DNA from: Aequorivita sp. CIP111184 | GTDB lineage: Bacteria > Bacteroidota > Bacteroidia > Flavobacteriales > Flavobacteriaceae | Assembly: GCF_900489465.1 (NCBI RefSeq) | Contig: NZ_UEFQ01000036.1 | Location: forward strand, 1-64,000 | DNA: 64,000 nt | Direction of reading: 5' to 3' | Shown: one piece after another, positions 8,980 through 18,777 of the stretch | Numbering within the stretch: the first letter of the stretch is position 1 | How the letters are laid out: each line of letters opens with the position of its first letter | The notes under the pieces: generated by a model | Seen by the model: the letters and a program-made list of their open reading frames with translations, nothing else | What the model was told of the DNA's origin: nothing | Database searches by the model: none | Translations under genes and position numbers: made by a program

Positions 8980-9624
8980 TTAATTTTCGAAAACGTATTT
9001 AATAATATTGGCACCCATTTGCAGGGCTTTAAGTCTTACTTCCTGCGGATCGTTATGAACTTCTGGGTTTTCCCATCCATCACCAAGATCTGTTTCAAAA
9101 GTGTAAAGCAGGACCAATCTATCTTCCACAAAAATACCGAAAGCCTGTGGACGCCCTCCGTCATGTTCATGAATTTTGGGCATTCCCTGTGGAAACTTAT
9201 AAACGTAACTAAACATCGGATAATTAGCGGGTAGCTCTTTCAATTCTTTGTTGGGGAAGATTTTCACAATTTCCTTGCGTATATATTGGTCTATTCCGTA
9301 ATTATCATCAATATGAAGAAAACCGCCGCTCATCAAATAATTACGAAGGTTTTCAGCCTCTTCGGAGGAAAAGAAAACATTTCCGTGACCCGTCATATGC
9401 AAAAAAGGATAATCAAAAATATCAATGCTACTAGGTGTAACGGTTTCTGGCTTTTCCTTTATAGAAGTGTCTATGTGTTGGTTGCAGAATTTCGCCAAAT
9501 TAGATAGCGAAGTTGGGTTTGCATACCAGTCACCACCACCGCCGTATTGCAAAAGAGCTATTTCCTGAGCTGAAATGTTGCCGATAAAAATAAAAATAAA
9601 AACTGTAAATATTGTTATTCGCAT
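8980..9624 (-). CDS. Secreted DUF4159 protein
   Basis: Protein of 214 residues with an N-terminal signal peptide (about residues 1-19, cut before QEIALLQYGG) followed by a single DUF4159 domain. This is a glutamine-amidotransferase-like fold of unknown activity, with HMTGHGNVFFSSEE and GGFLHIDDNYG as visible conserved stretches. Longer family members in Bacteroidota are linked to gliding or BatA-type loci, but nothing of that kind is adjacent here. It is expected in the periplasm. A TACTTTTG -7 box sits just upstream of the ATG. Confidence 0.75.
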   Translation of the reverse strand: MRITIFTVFIFIFIGNISAQEIALLQYGGGGDWYANPTSLSNLAKFCNQHIDTSIKEKPETVTPSSIDIFDYPFLHMTGHGNVFFSSEEAENLRNYLMSGGFLHIDDNYGIDQYIRKEIVKIFPNKELKELPANYPMFSYVYKFPQGMPKIHEHDGGRPQAFGIFVEDRLVLLYTFETDLGDGWENPEVHNDPQEVRLKALQMGANIIKYVFEN

Positions 9625-9629
9625 ATCTT

Positions 9630-9637
9630 CAAAAGTA
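9630..9637 (-). promoter_or_regulatory. Candidate -7 box upstream of the DUF4159 gene
   Basis: TACTTTTG on the minus strand matches TAnnTTTG and lies 5 bases before the ATG at 9624. That implies either a leaderless or very short leader, or a slightly later start. No clear TTG at the usual distance was found, so support is partial. Confidence 0.35.
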
Positions 9638-9731
9638 CAAATTCAGAAAGAATAAAAGTGAAACAATTTTCTAAAAATGGCTTACTGTAAGTTTTAAAGA
9701 AATAGACGGACAAACTTTTAAAATTGTTGGT

Positions 9732-10475
9732 ATGAAAAGGATATTATTAGTGCTTATTTTTCCGGTGATTTTTGCAATTTGCTCTTTTAATAAAGACTCT
9801 TCCGAATTAGAAAATAAACCTTTTGCCATAGTTCAACTTTTTACTTCGCAAGGTTGCAGCAGCTGTCCAAGTGCTGATATACTGTTAGAAAAAGTTGAAA
9901 AGGAATATGGAGGCAAAAACGTTTTCGTTCTTTCCTATCATGTAGATTATTGGAACCGTTTGGGCTGGAAAGATGTTTTTAGCAAGAAAGAATTTTCAGA
10001 TATACAGTATCGCTATAGTACTAAATTTGGAGGCTCAAGTGTTTATACTCCGCAGGCAGTGGTAAATGGCGATGTTCATTTTGTAGGCTCCAGTGAAGCA
10101 AAAATGGAGGATAATCTTTCAAGATTTCTAAAAATAAACCCTGAGAATACAATAGCTCTTTCTGAAATTAAAAAAACCGGAAATCAAATAACTTTCAGCT
10201 ATAAAACGGAAGGTGATATTTCCAGAAAAGATTTAAAAATTGCGCTTGCCATCGAGAAAAAAGAAACTAGTATTAAACGCGGCGAAAACAGCGGACGAAA
10301 GCTTTCAAGCGTAAATATTGTAGTAGAGCAGTTAAAGAATTCACTAACTGAATCTAGTGGAACAATGAGCATCAAAATTCCAGAGTTGGTTGAAAAAGGG
10401 GATCAACTTATTTTGATTGGATTCGTTCAGTCCCAGAATTTTGTCATAACTGCAGCGACACAACAAAAAATATAA
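9732..10475 (+). CDS. DUF1223 thioredoxin-like secreted protein
   Basis: Protein of 247 residues with a hydrophobic N-terminal signal (residues 1-18, possible lipobox-like FAICS). A DUF1223 domain follows, a thioredoxin-like fold with the redox-type motif SQGCSSCPSAD (Cys42 and Cys45). YHVDYWNRLGW and YTPQAVVNG are further family signatures. It is probably a periplasmic or lipid-anchored thiol protein whose partner is unknown. It is monocistronic, convergent with the rsmE operon, and followed by a weak stem-loop at 10482-10551. Confidence 0.8.
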   Translation: MKRILLVLIFPVIFAICSFNKDSSELENKPFAIVQLFTSQGCSSCPSADILLEKVEKEYGGKNVFVLSYHVDYWNRLGWKDVFSKKEFSDIQYRYSTKFGGSSVYTPQAVVNGDVHFVGSSEAKMEDNLSRFLKINPENTIALSEIKKTGNQITFSYKTEGDISRKDLKIALAIEKKETSIKRGENSGRKLSSVNIVVEQLKNSLTESSGTMSIKIPELVEKGDQLILIGFVQSQNFVITAATQQKI

Positions 10476-10481
10476 TTAAGG

Positions 10482-10551
10482 CCTAACAGGTTTTCCTCCA
10501 ATTTTGAAGCTTCCGCAATGGGCGGGTGGCAAAAAATTGAAATCTGTTGGG
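10482..10551 (+). terminator. Weak long-loop stem between convergent genes
   Basis: Arms 10482-10493 (CCTAACAGGTTT) and 10540-10551 (AAATCTGTTGGG) pair over 12 bp with two G-U wobbles and are followed by TTTT. The 46-nt loop is unusually long for a terminator, so this is tentative. Confidence 0.3.
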
Positions 10552-10553
10552 TT

Positions 10554-11264
10554 TTATTCATTTAAAAAAGCTACGCTGTGACAAGCCACCACAGCCGCAG
10601 TTTCCGTTCTTAAACGGCTTTCACCCAAGGTAACTGGAATGTATCCGCCCTTTTTTGCAAGCTCAATTTCTTCAGATGAAAAATCACCTTCGGGACCGAT
10701 AAGAATTGTTACTTTCTTATTTGGAAGTAAGATTGATTTTAAGGATTTTTTATCGGTTTCTTCGCAATGCGCTATACATTTTAAATCAGCGGAATTATTT
10801 TCCAAATTTATAAAATCCTTAAATGAAACGGAATCATTTAAAATGGGCAAATACGCCTTTAGCGATTGTTTCATGGCACTTTGAAGGATTTTTTCATACC
10901 GTTCAGGCTTAATGATTTTTCGTTCGCTGTGGGCGCAGATTATTGGGGTGATCTCTGTTATGCCTATTTCGGTAGCTTTTTCTAAAAACCATTCGTAACG
11001 ATCGTTCAGTTTTGTGGGTGCAACGGCTAAATGAAGCTGATAGGGTAGTGGTTGCTGAATATCTTGTGAAAGTATTTTTACCAAACACGCTTTAGGATTC
11101 GCATTCATTATTTCTGAATCGAAAAAAGAACCCTTTCCATTTGTGATTTTGAAAGTGTCGCCTTCTTTCATTCGTAAAACCTTTGCAATATGACGGCTTT
11201 CCTCTTTATCAAAAGTAATTTCCTTTGTGGATTCTGAAATGTTGGGATTGTAAAAAAGCTGCAT
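10554..11264 (-). CDS. rsmE: 16S rRNA (uracil-1498-N3)-methyltransferase
   Basis: SPOUT-class methyltransferase (236 aa) that methylates N3 of U1498 in 16S rRNA. The N-terminal PUA-like domain (1-70) contains SRHIAKVLRMKEGD. The C-terminal trefoil-knot domain has the SAM-binding signatures LIGPEGDFSSEEIELA (near 188-205) and LGESRLRTETAAV (near 213-226). Length and motifs are standard. The start at 11264 abuts the stop of the TfoX-like gene (11265), so the two are co-transcribed after tsaD. Confidence 0.93.
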   Translation of the reverse strand: MQLFYNPNISESTKEITFDKEESRHIAKVLRMKEGDTFKITNGKGSFFDSEIMNANPKACLVKILSQDIQQPLPYQLHLAVAPTKLNDRYEWFLEKATEIGITEITPIICAHSERKIIKPERYEKILQSAMKQSLKAYLPILNDSVSFKDFINLENNSADLKCIAHCEETDKKSLKSILLPNKKVTILIGPEGDFSSEEIELAKKGGYIPVTLGESRLRTETAAVVACHSVAFLNE

Positions 11265-11597
11265 TTATTTCAATTTTGTTTTAGCGTGTGCAACGCCTAT
11301 TTCTACCCATTGCTGTAGTTTTTCCTCTGTATTAAAACCTTGTGCTGTTACAAAAATGAATTCCTTCATCGGTTTTCCGGTAAAGTCCATTGGTTTTACG
11401 AAAGGACTTTTGGTTATTTCAGCCATTTTTTCAGCGGGGATGCGAACCATCAATCTTTCCTTGGTTTCTCCCACACACATTTTTCCTTTAAAAAGAAAAC
11501 AAGTACCTCCGAACATTCGCTTTTCTTCGATGTCCTTTTTCCAAGGATTGAGAGCAGTTCTAATGCGTTTTAATATTTCCTCGGAATTTGGATTCAT
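11265..11597 (-). CDS. TfoX N-terminal domain protein
   Basis: Protein of 110 residues consisting of a TfoX/Sxy N-terminal domain only (signature KRMFGGTCFLFKGKMCVG near residues 26-43). In gammaproteobacteria TfoX activates competence with CRP, but single-domain versions in Bacteroidota have no known target, so a competence role should not be inferred. It lies between tsaD and rsmE on the same strand with 0-4 base gaps and is clearly part of that operon. Confidence 0.8.
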   Translation of the reverse strand: MNPNSEEILKRIRTALNPWKKDIEEKRMFGGTCFLFKGKMCVGETKERLMVRIPAEKMAEITKSPFVKPMDFTGKPMKEFIFVTAQGFNTEEKLQQWVEIGVAHAKTKLK

Positions 11598-11601
11598 ATT
11601 C

Positions 11602-12624
11602 TCAAAACTTCATGCGTGCCGAAGCTACAACATTATTTTCGGCGAAATTTTGAGTTTTGTATTTTAGTTCGCCCACAATGGCAATCATTGCTGCGTTATC
11701 TGTGCAGAACTCAAATTTTGGAATATGGGTTTTCCAGCCGTATTTCGCTTCGGCTTCTTTTAAAGCCGTTCTAATACCACTATTGGCAGAAACCCCACCA
11801 CCAATAGCTATTTCCTTTATCCCTGTTTTTTTTACTGCGTTTTTTAGCTTATCCATTAAATAATCTACTATTGTAAACTGAAGGCTTGCGCAAATGTCTT
11901 CTATGTTTTCTGAAATAAAATCCGGGTTTTTATTTACTTCCTTTTCAACAAAATAAAGTACCGAGGTTTTTAAACCACTAAAACTGAAATCTAAAGGACT
12001 AACTTTTGGTTTTGGAAACTTGAAGGCTTTTGCATTTCCTTTTTGCGCATATTTATCAACCAAGGGACCACCAGGGTAGGGAAGCCCAAGTATTTTTGCA
12101 CTTTTATCAAAAGCTTCGCCTACGGCATCATCTATGGTTTGGCCTATTACTTCCATTTCAAAATAATCTTTCACTTTTACAATTTGTGTATGCCCACCAC
12201 TAATGGTCATCGCCAAAAATGGAAAGTTAGGTGCGGTTTGTTCTTCGGTCTTAATAAAATGTGCTAAAATATGTGCTTGCATATGGTTAACATCTATCAA
12301 CGGAATGCCCAAACCCATAGCCAAAGATTTTGAAAATGAGGTACCTACAAGTAGCGAACCCATCAAGCCAGGACCGCGCGTAAAAGCAATGGCGGATAAC
12401 TGATTTTTGTCGATATTTGCTTTTCGTAAAGCTTGATGCACAACTGGCACAATATTTTGTTGGTGTGCGCGTGAAGCAAGTTCGGGAACCACCCCGCCGT
12501 ATTGTTCGTGAATTGCCTGAGTGGCAACAACATTGCTGAGTATTTCACCGTTGTTGATAACAGCTGCAGCCGTGTCGTCACAGGAAGATTCAATACCGAG
12601 AATATAGCAATTTTTTTGTGTCAA
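11602..12624 (-). CDS. tsaD: tRNA N6-threonylcarbamoyladenosine transferase
   Basis: Transfers the threonylcarbamoyl group to A37 of ANN-decoding tRNAs, acting with TsaB/TsaE, which are not in this window. The protein has 340 residues, standard for the family. ASKHA-fold motifs are GIESSCDDTAAA (10-21), the metal-binding HMQAH near residue 112, GGGVSANSGIR and FCTDNAAMIA near the C terminus. The start is TTG at 12624; no ATG lies in frame upstream. It heads a minus-strand operon with the TfoX-like gene and rsmE, and is divergent from the tamB-like gene. Confidence 0.95.
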   Translation of the reverse strand: MTQKNCYILGIESSCDDTAAAVINNGEILSNVVATQAIHEQYGGVVPELASRAHQQNIVPVVHQALRKANIDKNQLSAIAFTRGPGLMGSLLVGTSFSKSLAMGLGIPLIDVNHMQAHILAHFIKTEEQTAPNFPFLAMTISGGHTQIVKVKDYFEMEVIGQTIDDAVGEAFDKSAKILGLPYPGGPLVDKYAQKGNAKAFKFPKPKVSPLDFSFSGLKTSVLYFVEKEVNKNPDFISENIEDICASLQFTIVDYLMDKLKNAVKKTGIKEIAIGGGVSANSGIRTALKEAEAKYGWKTHIPKFEFCTDNAAMIAIVGELKYKTQNFAENNVVASARMKF

Positions 12625-12709
12625 AGTAAAAGGGGTATATTTATTGGTTGTAAAATTAAAACTTTAAAAGCGTATCAAAAAACTTCGGAAAATAATAGTT
12701 CGCACATTC

Positions 12710-15700
12710 GTGATCATTGTATTGCTGCTCGTGCTTATAATTATTATTTTTTCAATACCGGCAGTACAGACTTGGGCTGCTAAAAAAGTAACCACAAATC
12801 TTAATGAAACTTACGGAACTGATATTCAAATAAAACGGTTGGGCCTCAATTGGAAAGGCGAAGTGGACGTCCGTGAAGTTTTTATTGCTGATCATCACGC
12901 AGATACATTAATTTATAGCAAAGAGCTGCAAACCAATATAATTAGCTTTCAAAATTTAATTAAAGGGGATCTTGGTTTTGGAAGTATTGCACTGGATTAC
13001 GCCAAATTGTACGTTAAAACTTATAAAGACGAAGAAACCGATAATCTTTCCATTTTCGCTAAAAAATTTGATACAGGCAAGCCTAGTACTTCTCCGTTTT
13101 CGCTATTTAGTAACGATGTAAGCTTAACCAATAGCAGGATTAAGATTACTAACGAAAATCTTGAAAACCCTGATGTTTTTATTTTAGACAATGTAAACGT
13201 AGTTGCAGATAATTTCAAAATTAATGGCCAAGACGTTAGTGCCAATATTAAGAAATTGTCCTTGATTGCTGCCCGTGGAATTACTATTAATGACTTACAA
13301 GCAGACTTCTCTTATACTGCTACAAATATTACTCTAAAAGATTTGAATCTTGAAACTACAGAATCAAAAATTGTGGGCGAAATTGATTTGGATTATTCAA
13401 AAAACGGGATGGCAGATTTTGTGAATGATGTAATTATAACAGCAAACATCAAGGATTCTAAAATTGCATCAAACGATTTAAATGGTTTTTATAACGAATT
13501 TGGCCCAGATCAAATAATCTTACTAGATACTGAGCTAAAAGGAACTTTAAATAACTTTACCGCTAACAACCTGAAATTTCAAACCGGTGATACAAATATT
13601 GAAGGAGATTACATTTTTAAAAACATTTTAGATTCAGAAAAAGAATACGCTATTACCGCCTCCAATCACAATATTTCAACTAATTATTTTGATCTCAGAC
13701 GCTTTATGCCGCGTGTTTTAGGCGACGTTGTGCCAGTAGAATTAAAAGAGTTAGGATCTTTTAATCTTAGCGGAAACACTTCAATTATTGGTAGTGAATT
13801 AAATACAAAAAGTAATTTACAAAGCACAATAGGACAAGCAGTTGTAGATTTAAAAATGGGCAATATCAATAATATTGACAATGCCTATTACAAGGGGAAT
13901 ATTGTGTTGATAAACTTCAATTTGGGCAAAATTGCCAATACAACTTCTTTGGGAAAAATGACCGCCAATTTAGATTTTGACGGTCGCGGTTTTAGCAAAA
14001 ACACAGTAAATACAGAGATTTCAGGAAAAATATCTTCTTTTAATTTTGAAGATTATAATTACAAAAATATTGTGGTTTCGGGAAATCTTAAAAATCCTCT
14101 TTTTAATGGTGAACTTTCTATTGACGACCCAAACTTAAAAATGCAATTTAAAGGTTTGATAGATGCATCAAAAGAAACCAACCAATTAGATTTTGAGGCA
14201 AATGTTGAATATGCAGAATTGAATCAACTAAACCTGATAAAGCGTGATAGTATTTCGGTCTTCACTGGGAAAGTGGTGGTTGACATGGAGGGAAAAACCA
14301 TTGACGACGTTGTTGGAACCATCAACTTCAACCAAACCTTTTATCAAAACGAGCGAGATTATTATTATTTTGATGATTTTAATATTACTTCATCATTTGA
14401 AGGCCCTAAGCGAACCATTGAGATAAATTCACCCGATATTTTAAATGGAAAAATTTCAGGCGAATTTTTAATTGCAGATATCCCCAATCTTTTTCAGAAT
14501 GGGATTGCCAGTATTTATACAAACTACATTCCCCAAGAGGTTACCACCAATCAATATATTGATTATGAATTTGTTATTTACAATAAAATTATTGATGTTT
14601 TTGTACCCCAATTGAAACTAGGTGATAACACCCGTGTAAAAGGATCTGTTTCTTCGGATGAATCAAAGTTTAAGCTCGATTTCCGTTCTCCGGAAATACT
14701 TCTTTTTGACAATTATATAGGTAAACTGAATATTCAAGTAGATAATGACAATCCATTGTATAATATATACATATCTGCAGATTCCGTATACACGGGATTC
14801 TATAATATTAAAGATTTAAACGTAATTAATAAAACTTTGAACGATACTATGTATGTACGTTCAGAATTTGCTGGAGGTCCAAAAAAAGAAGACCTTTTTA
14901 ACCTTTCATTATACCATACCATCAACCCCTCGGGTAAATCTGTGATTGGTGTAAAAAAATCTGATATCACTTATAAAGGCAATGTTTGGTATTTAAACGA
15001 AAACAACAATCGCCTAAATAAAGTTGTTTTTGATGATAATTTTTCCGAAATCAGGATTGATTCCTTGGTTTTAAGTAGAAATGACCAATTAATTCAAATG
15101 GCAGGCGTATTGCGAGATTCAACGTATAAAGATTTAAAGGTGCGCTTTAAAGACGTAAATATTGGAGAGATAACGCCGGAAATAGACAGTTTGCGTCTTA
15201 ATGGAAATATGAACGGAAAGTTTGATTTTCTTCAAAAGAATGGCGCATATTATCCAAATAGTACCGTAACAATTGATAACGTTAATATCAATGAAATTCC
15301 GTTCGGAGATTTGAATTTAAAAATAGACGGAAATGAAGATTTAACCAAATACCGGATAAACACATCCTTAACAAACAATGATGTTAAATCAATAAATGCC
15401 GTGGGTGAAATTGATGTTTCTTCCAAAAACCCCCAAATACAGCTCAATGTTGATTTAAATCAGTTCAACATGCAGGCTTTTAGTCCATTTGGAGGTGATG
15501 TAATTACCAATATTCGCGGACTTATTTCTGGAAATGCAAAAATTTCAGGTAGTTACAAATCTCCAGATATTTTAGGGCGTTTCTCTTTGGTTAAAAGTGG
15601 ATTAAAAATTCCTTATTTGAATACAGATTTTGATATTGAAGATAACGCACAGATTATAGTTACCAAAAATAAATTTCAAATAGGCTATACAAATATTACC

Positions 15701-17113
15701 GATACCAAATACAAAACTGAAGGACTACTATCGGGAAATGCTACACACACGAATTTCAGCAATTGGGAACTGAATTTGAATATTGACGCACCCGAACGAT
15801 TGCTGGTTTTGGACACGCCTCCCGAGGAAGATGCGCTTTATTACGGAACAGCTTTTATAAGCGGAGATGCCAAAATTAAAGGACCAATTAATGAGCTTGT
15901 AATTAATGTGAATGCCACTACGGAAGAGGGAACAACATTTAAAATTCCAATAAGTGATACAGAATCCATCAGTGACGATTCATTTGTGCATTTCCTTTCT
16001 CCCAAGGAAAAAGAGGCGCGTATAAATGGAGAGGATATAGTTTCAGAAGATGCGAAAGGACTTAGCCTCAACTTTGATCTTGACATTAATAGAAATGCCG
16101 AAGTAGAAGTAGTGGTAGATAAAGTGAACAATTCTACTTTAAAGGGCCGCGGGGCAGGTATTCTTCTTATAGAAATAAATACAAATGGAAAATTCCAAAT
16201 GTATGGCGATTTTCAGGTGTATGAAGGGACATATGATTTTAGATATGGCGGAATAATACAAAGAACCATTGGAGTAGTGCCTGGCGGAAATATTACTTGG
16301 GACGGTGCGCCCGAACGTGCCAATTTAAACTTAAGCGCAATTTATAAAACACAAGCTAATCCGTCTGTTCTATTAGACAATCCTTCCATAAATACAAAAA
16401 TACCTGTGGAAGTCTATGTAGGTTTGGAAGGCGAACTTGCAAAACCAGAATTATCTTTTAGCATAGATTTTCCGAGAGTAAGTTCAACATTAAAAAGTGA
16501 GTTGCAATACAAGCTGCAAAATCAAGAGCAGATGCAGAACCAGGCACTTTTCTTATTGGCTTCAAACTCTTTTGTAAATGACAATTATGCGGGTTCCAAC
16601 GCTTTTGCGGGGACAGTGGCCGATAGGGTTTCTGGATTGGTAAATAATATTTTTGCTGATCAGGATGGAAAGTTCCGTGTTGGTTTAGATTATTCTGTAG
16701 GTAATAGGACTCCAAATCAAGAAACATCAGACCGTTTTGGCATTACGCTTTCCACACAGATAAATGAACGTATTCTTATAAATGGAAAAGTAGGTGTTCC
16801 CGTGGGGGGAGCAAATGAAACCTCCGTTGCGGGTGATATTGAGGTACAGTGGCTTATAAACGATGATGGAAGCCTACGTATGAAATTTTTTAACCGACAA
16901 GCAGACCTTCAGTTTATTGGGGAGGATCAAATTTTTGAACAGGGTACAGGAATTTCGTATTCCGTAGATTTCAATACGTTCCGGGAACTTTACCAAAAAC
17001 TCTTCAATAAAAAAATGACCTTAGAGTCTGAAATGCCTGTAACGCCCGATGACGATACATACCCAGTGGATTTTAAACCAAAAGGCATAAAAACGGATGA
17101 GGAAGGGCAGTAA
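12710..17113 (+). CDS. tamB: TamB/DUF490 translocation and assembly module-like protein
   Basis: Giant envelope protein (1467 aa from a GTG at 12710) with one N-terminal membrane anchor and a long beta-helical body. It ends in the DUF490/TamB C-terminal domain (about residues 1020-1430, including LKGRGAGILLIEINTNG and VYEGTYDFRYGG). TamB-like proteins bridge inner and outer membranes and are implicated in phospholipid transport and outer-membrane protein assembly. The start is uncertain: the frame is open back to a TAA at 12665-12667, and the extra codons encode a basic stretch (KRIKKLRKIIVRTF), just what should precede the anchor, yet no ATG/GTG/TTG occurs there. Divergent from tsaD. Confidence 0.85.
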   Translation: MIIVLLLVLIIIIFSIPAVQTWAAKKVTTNLNETYGTDIQIKRLGLNWKGEVDVREVFIADHHADTLIYSKELQTNIISFQNLIKGDLGFGSIALDYAKLYVKTYKDEETDNLSIFAKKFDTGKPSTSPFSLFSNDVSLTNSRIKITNENLENPDVFILDNVNVVADNFKINGQDVSANIKKLSLIAARGITINDLQADFSYTATNITLKDLNLETTESKIVGEIDLDYSKNGMADFVNDVIITANIKDSKIASNDLNGFYNEFGPDQIILLDTELKGTLNNFTANNLKFQTGDTNIEGDYIFKNILDSEKEYAITASNHNISTNYFDLRRFMPRVLGDVVPVELKELGSFNLSGNTSIIGSELNTKSNLQSTIGQAVVDLKMGNINNIDNAYYKGNIVLINFNLGKIANTTSLGKMTANLDFDGRGFSKNTVNTEISGKISSFNFEDYNYKNIVVSGNLKNPLFNGELSIDDPNLKMQFKGLIDASKETNQLDFEANVEYAELNQLNLIKRDSISVFTGKVVVDMEGKTIDDVVGTINFNQTFYQNERDYYYFDDFNITSSFEGPKRTIEINSPDILNGKISGEFLIADIPNLFQNGIASIYTNYIPQEVTTNQYIDYEFVIYNKIIDVFVPQLKLGDNTRVKGSVSSDESKFKLDFRSPEILLFDNYIGKLNIQVDNDNPLYNIYISADSVYTGFYNIKDLNVINKTLNDTMYVRSEFAGGPKKEDLFNLSLYHTINPSGKSVIGVKKSDITYKGNVWYLNENNNRLNKVVFDDNFSEIRIDSLVLSRNDQLIQMAGVLRDSTYKDLKVRFKDVNIGEITPEIDSLRLNGNMNGKFDFLQKNGAYYPNSTVTIDNVNINEIPFGDLNLKIDGNEDLTKYRINTSLTNNDVKSINAVGEIDVSSKNPQIQLNVDLNQFNMQAFSPFGGDVITNIRGLISGNAKISGSYKSPDILGRFSLVKSGLKIPYLNTDFDIEDNAQIIVTKNKFQIGYTNITDTKYKTEGLLSGNATHTNFSNWELNLNIDAPERLLVLDTPPEEDALYYGTAFISGDAKIKGPINELVINVNATTEEGTTFKIPISDTESISDDSFVHFLSPKEKEARINGEDIVSEDAKGLSLNFDLDINRNAEVEVVVDKVNNSTLKGRGAGILLIEINTNGKFQMYGDFQVYEGTYDFRYGGIIQRTIGVVPGGNITWDGAPERANLNLSAIYKTQANPSVLLDNPSINTKIPVEVYVGLEGELAKPELSFSIDFPRVSSTLKSELQYKLQNQEQMQNQALFLLASNSFVNDNYAGSNAFAGTVADRVSGLVNNIFADQDGKFRVGLDYSVGNRTPNQETSDRFGITLSTQINERILINGKVGVPVGGANETSVAGDIEVQWLINDDGSLRMKFFNRQADLQFIGEDQIFEQGTGISYSVDFNTFRELYQKLFNKKMTLESEMPVTPDDDTYPVDFKPKGIKTDEEGQ

Positions 17114-17158
17114 AGGTTTTAATTCTAATGGTAAATTGAAGATTTAACTATTTTCTTT

Positions 17159-18616
17159 TTAGGATATTTTTTTCTTAATACAGCGTCCTCTCGGCTCATC
17201 AGCCTCATGAAGTACAATTTCGGAATGAAGGAACTGTGCAGCGGCAGCTGAATCCTTCACTTTGGATGCACTGCGTTCTAACATTTCGGATTCAAACTCA
17301 CTTAACACACTTTCTCTTACCCCAACTTTTCTCCATTGAGATAAGGGTCTGCATCCTAATGAGATTCCTCTAGCTAATGCCAAAGCATCCAGCAGCGCTT
17401 GATTCGCCCCTTGCCCTTTAAATGGACTCATAGGGTGAGCAGCATCACCAATTAGAGTCACTGGTCCGCCTTTTATTAATATCTCTTTCTTAAGTATTTC
17501 TCGGTCATACACAGGATATCCAGAAACTTGAGCTTCTGGGGTTGCCGCCAAAATTTGAGGAATAGGATTGTGCCACTGCGTTCTCTTGCATGCTTCTATC
17601 TTGAGTGCTCGAGCGCCTTTAGCACTTAATGCCTTGGCCTCTTTTTCTGGCATTGGAAAACTGAGTTGCCACATCACTGAGTCTGACGCATAGGGCATTA
17701 TGTAGATACGTTCATTACCATTGGCGGTTTGAAATACCGTCGCCGAATCTAACAAAGAACTATCAACACTTTTGAGCGCACTCAAAGAACAAATACCCAA
17801 TATCACAATACAATCTAGGTACCGTAAAGGGGAAATATTTTCATCCATCAATAAGCTCCGCACCGAACTACGAATTCCATCGGCTCCAACCACAATATCT
17901 GCCTTAGCGCTTTTTATTTCTCCGTTCACTTCAAAATTCAGTTCAACAACTTCATTATTAAAATTTTTAAAATTTATTAATTGGTGGCCCCACTGCACTA
18001 CATCATGGCTGCCAAGTTGTTCAAGCAGCGCTAAACGCAAAGACTGCCGTGCTATATGGACATTTGTGCGTTTTGAAAAGGTTTTTACATCAGACTGTAA
18101 CCACTTTCTCATACCCCATTCACCGATTACTTTTCCGTCTGTAGTGTGTACTAGATGTCTTTTTGAAATAACTCCTTTTTCTAAAGAGAATATACCAAAC
18201 CCCTCTATTGCTTTACTAGCTTGTTGCAAAGTGAGTCCATACCCCTGAGATCTTGCATTAAAGTTGCTATCGCGTTCATAAAGTGTAAAAGGTATTCTAC
18301 GGTGCAAACAAGCCACAGCTAGAGCCACTCCGCCTATACCGGCACCAATAATAGCAACGTGCGGGTAATTTTCTTTATCTGCTAAAGGAGGACTGGCAGA
18401 AGGAACTAAACCTGATCCAGAACAGTTTAAGCAAGAATATAAGTGACCCTTAGGACGAACTGGAACTGCTCCTTCGCCATTTGTTTTTTCAAATTGATCG
18501 AGTTCCCTCTGGTAACGAAGTCGCACTTTCTTTCGAATTCTTTGGCTTTTTTTGCCACGCCCTTGACATTCTTGACAAATAGTCCAGCTAGTGGCTGTAT
18601 TTTCCACCTTTTTCAC
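17159..18616 (-). CDS. FAD-dependent monooxygenase with N-terminal DnaJ-type zinc finger
   Basis: Fusion protein of 485 residues. Residues 10-70 carry two CxxCxGxG motifs (CQECQGRG at 14-21, CLNCSGSG at 62-69) separated by a very basic linker, resembling half of a DnaJ zinc finger. Residues 85-475 form a class A flavoprotein hydroxylase: GAGIGG dinucleotide-binding motif at 91-96, GADGIRSSVRSLL (DG motif) near 245, and IGDAAHPMSPFKGQGANQA (GD motif) near 390. The substrate is unknown. Two 60-base lines inside the gene (17401 and 17581) each count 48% G+C, against 30% in a line of the neighbouring gene (18841). This suggests acquisition from a higher-G+C donor. It is monocistronic and flanked by gene-free A+T-rich gaps. 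Confidence 0.8.
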   Translation of the reverse strand: MKKVENTATSWTICQECQGRGKKSQRIRKKVRLRYQRELDQFEKTNGEGAVPVRPKGHLYSCLNCSGSGLVPSASPPLADKENYPHVAIIGAGIGGVALAVACLHRRIPFTLYERDSNFNARSQGYGLTLQQASKAIEGFGIFSLEKGVISKRHLVHTTDGKVIGEWGMRKWLQSDVKTFSKRTNVHIARQSLRLALLEQLGSHDVVQWGHQLINFKNFNNEVVELNFEVNGEIKSAKADIVVGADGIRSSVRSLLMDENISPLRYLDCIVILGICSLSALKSVDSSLLDSATVFQTANGNERIYIMPYASDSVMWQLSFPMPEKEAKALSAKGARALKIEACKRTQWHNPIPQILAATPEAQVSGYPVYDREILKKEILIKGGPVTLIGDAAHPMSPFKGQGANQALLDALALARGISLGCRPLSQWRKVGVRESVLSEFESEMLERSASKVKDSAAAAQFLHSEIVLHEADEPRGRCIKKKIS

Positions 18617-18777
18617 TTTTCATTATTTAATTTGATATTGACTTCCTTCTATAATAAAAAACTTAGCCAGTACTATTGATAATAATAAGTTCTTAATCCC
18701 CAATGTTTAAAAACTTTTTTACCATATTCTTTTTTGAAATGGCCCCTAGTAATTGTTCAAAGTTACATGCTGTATTT

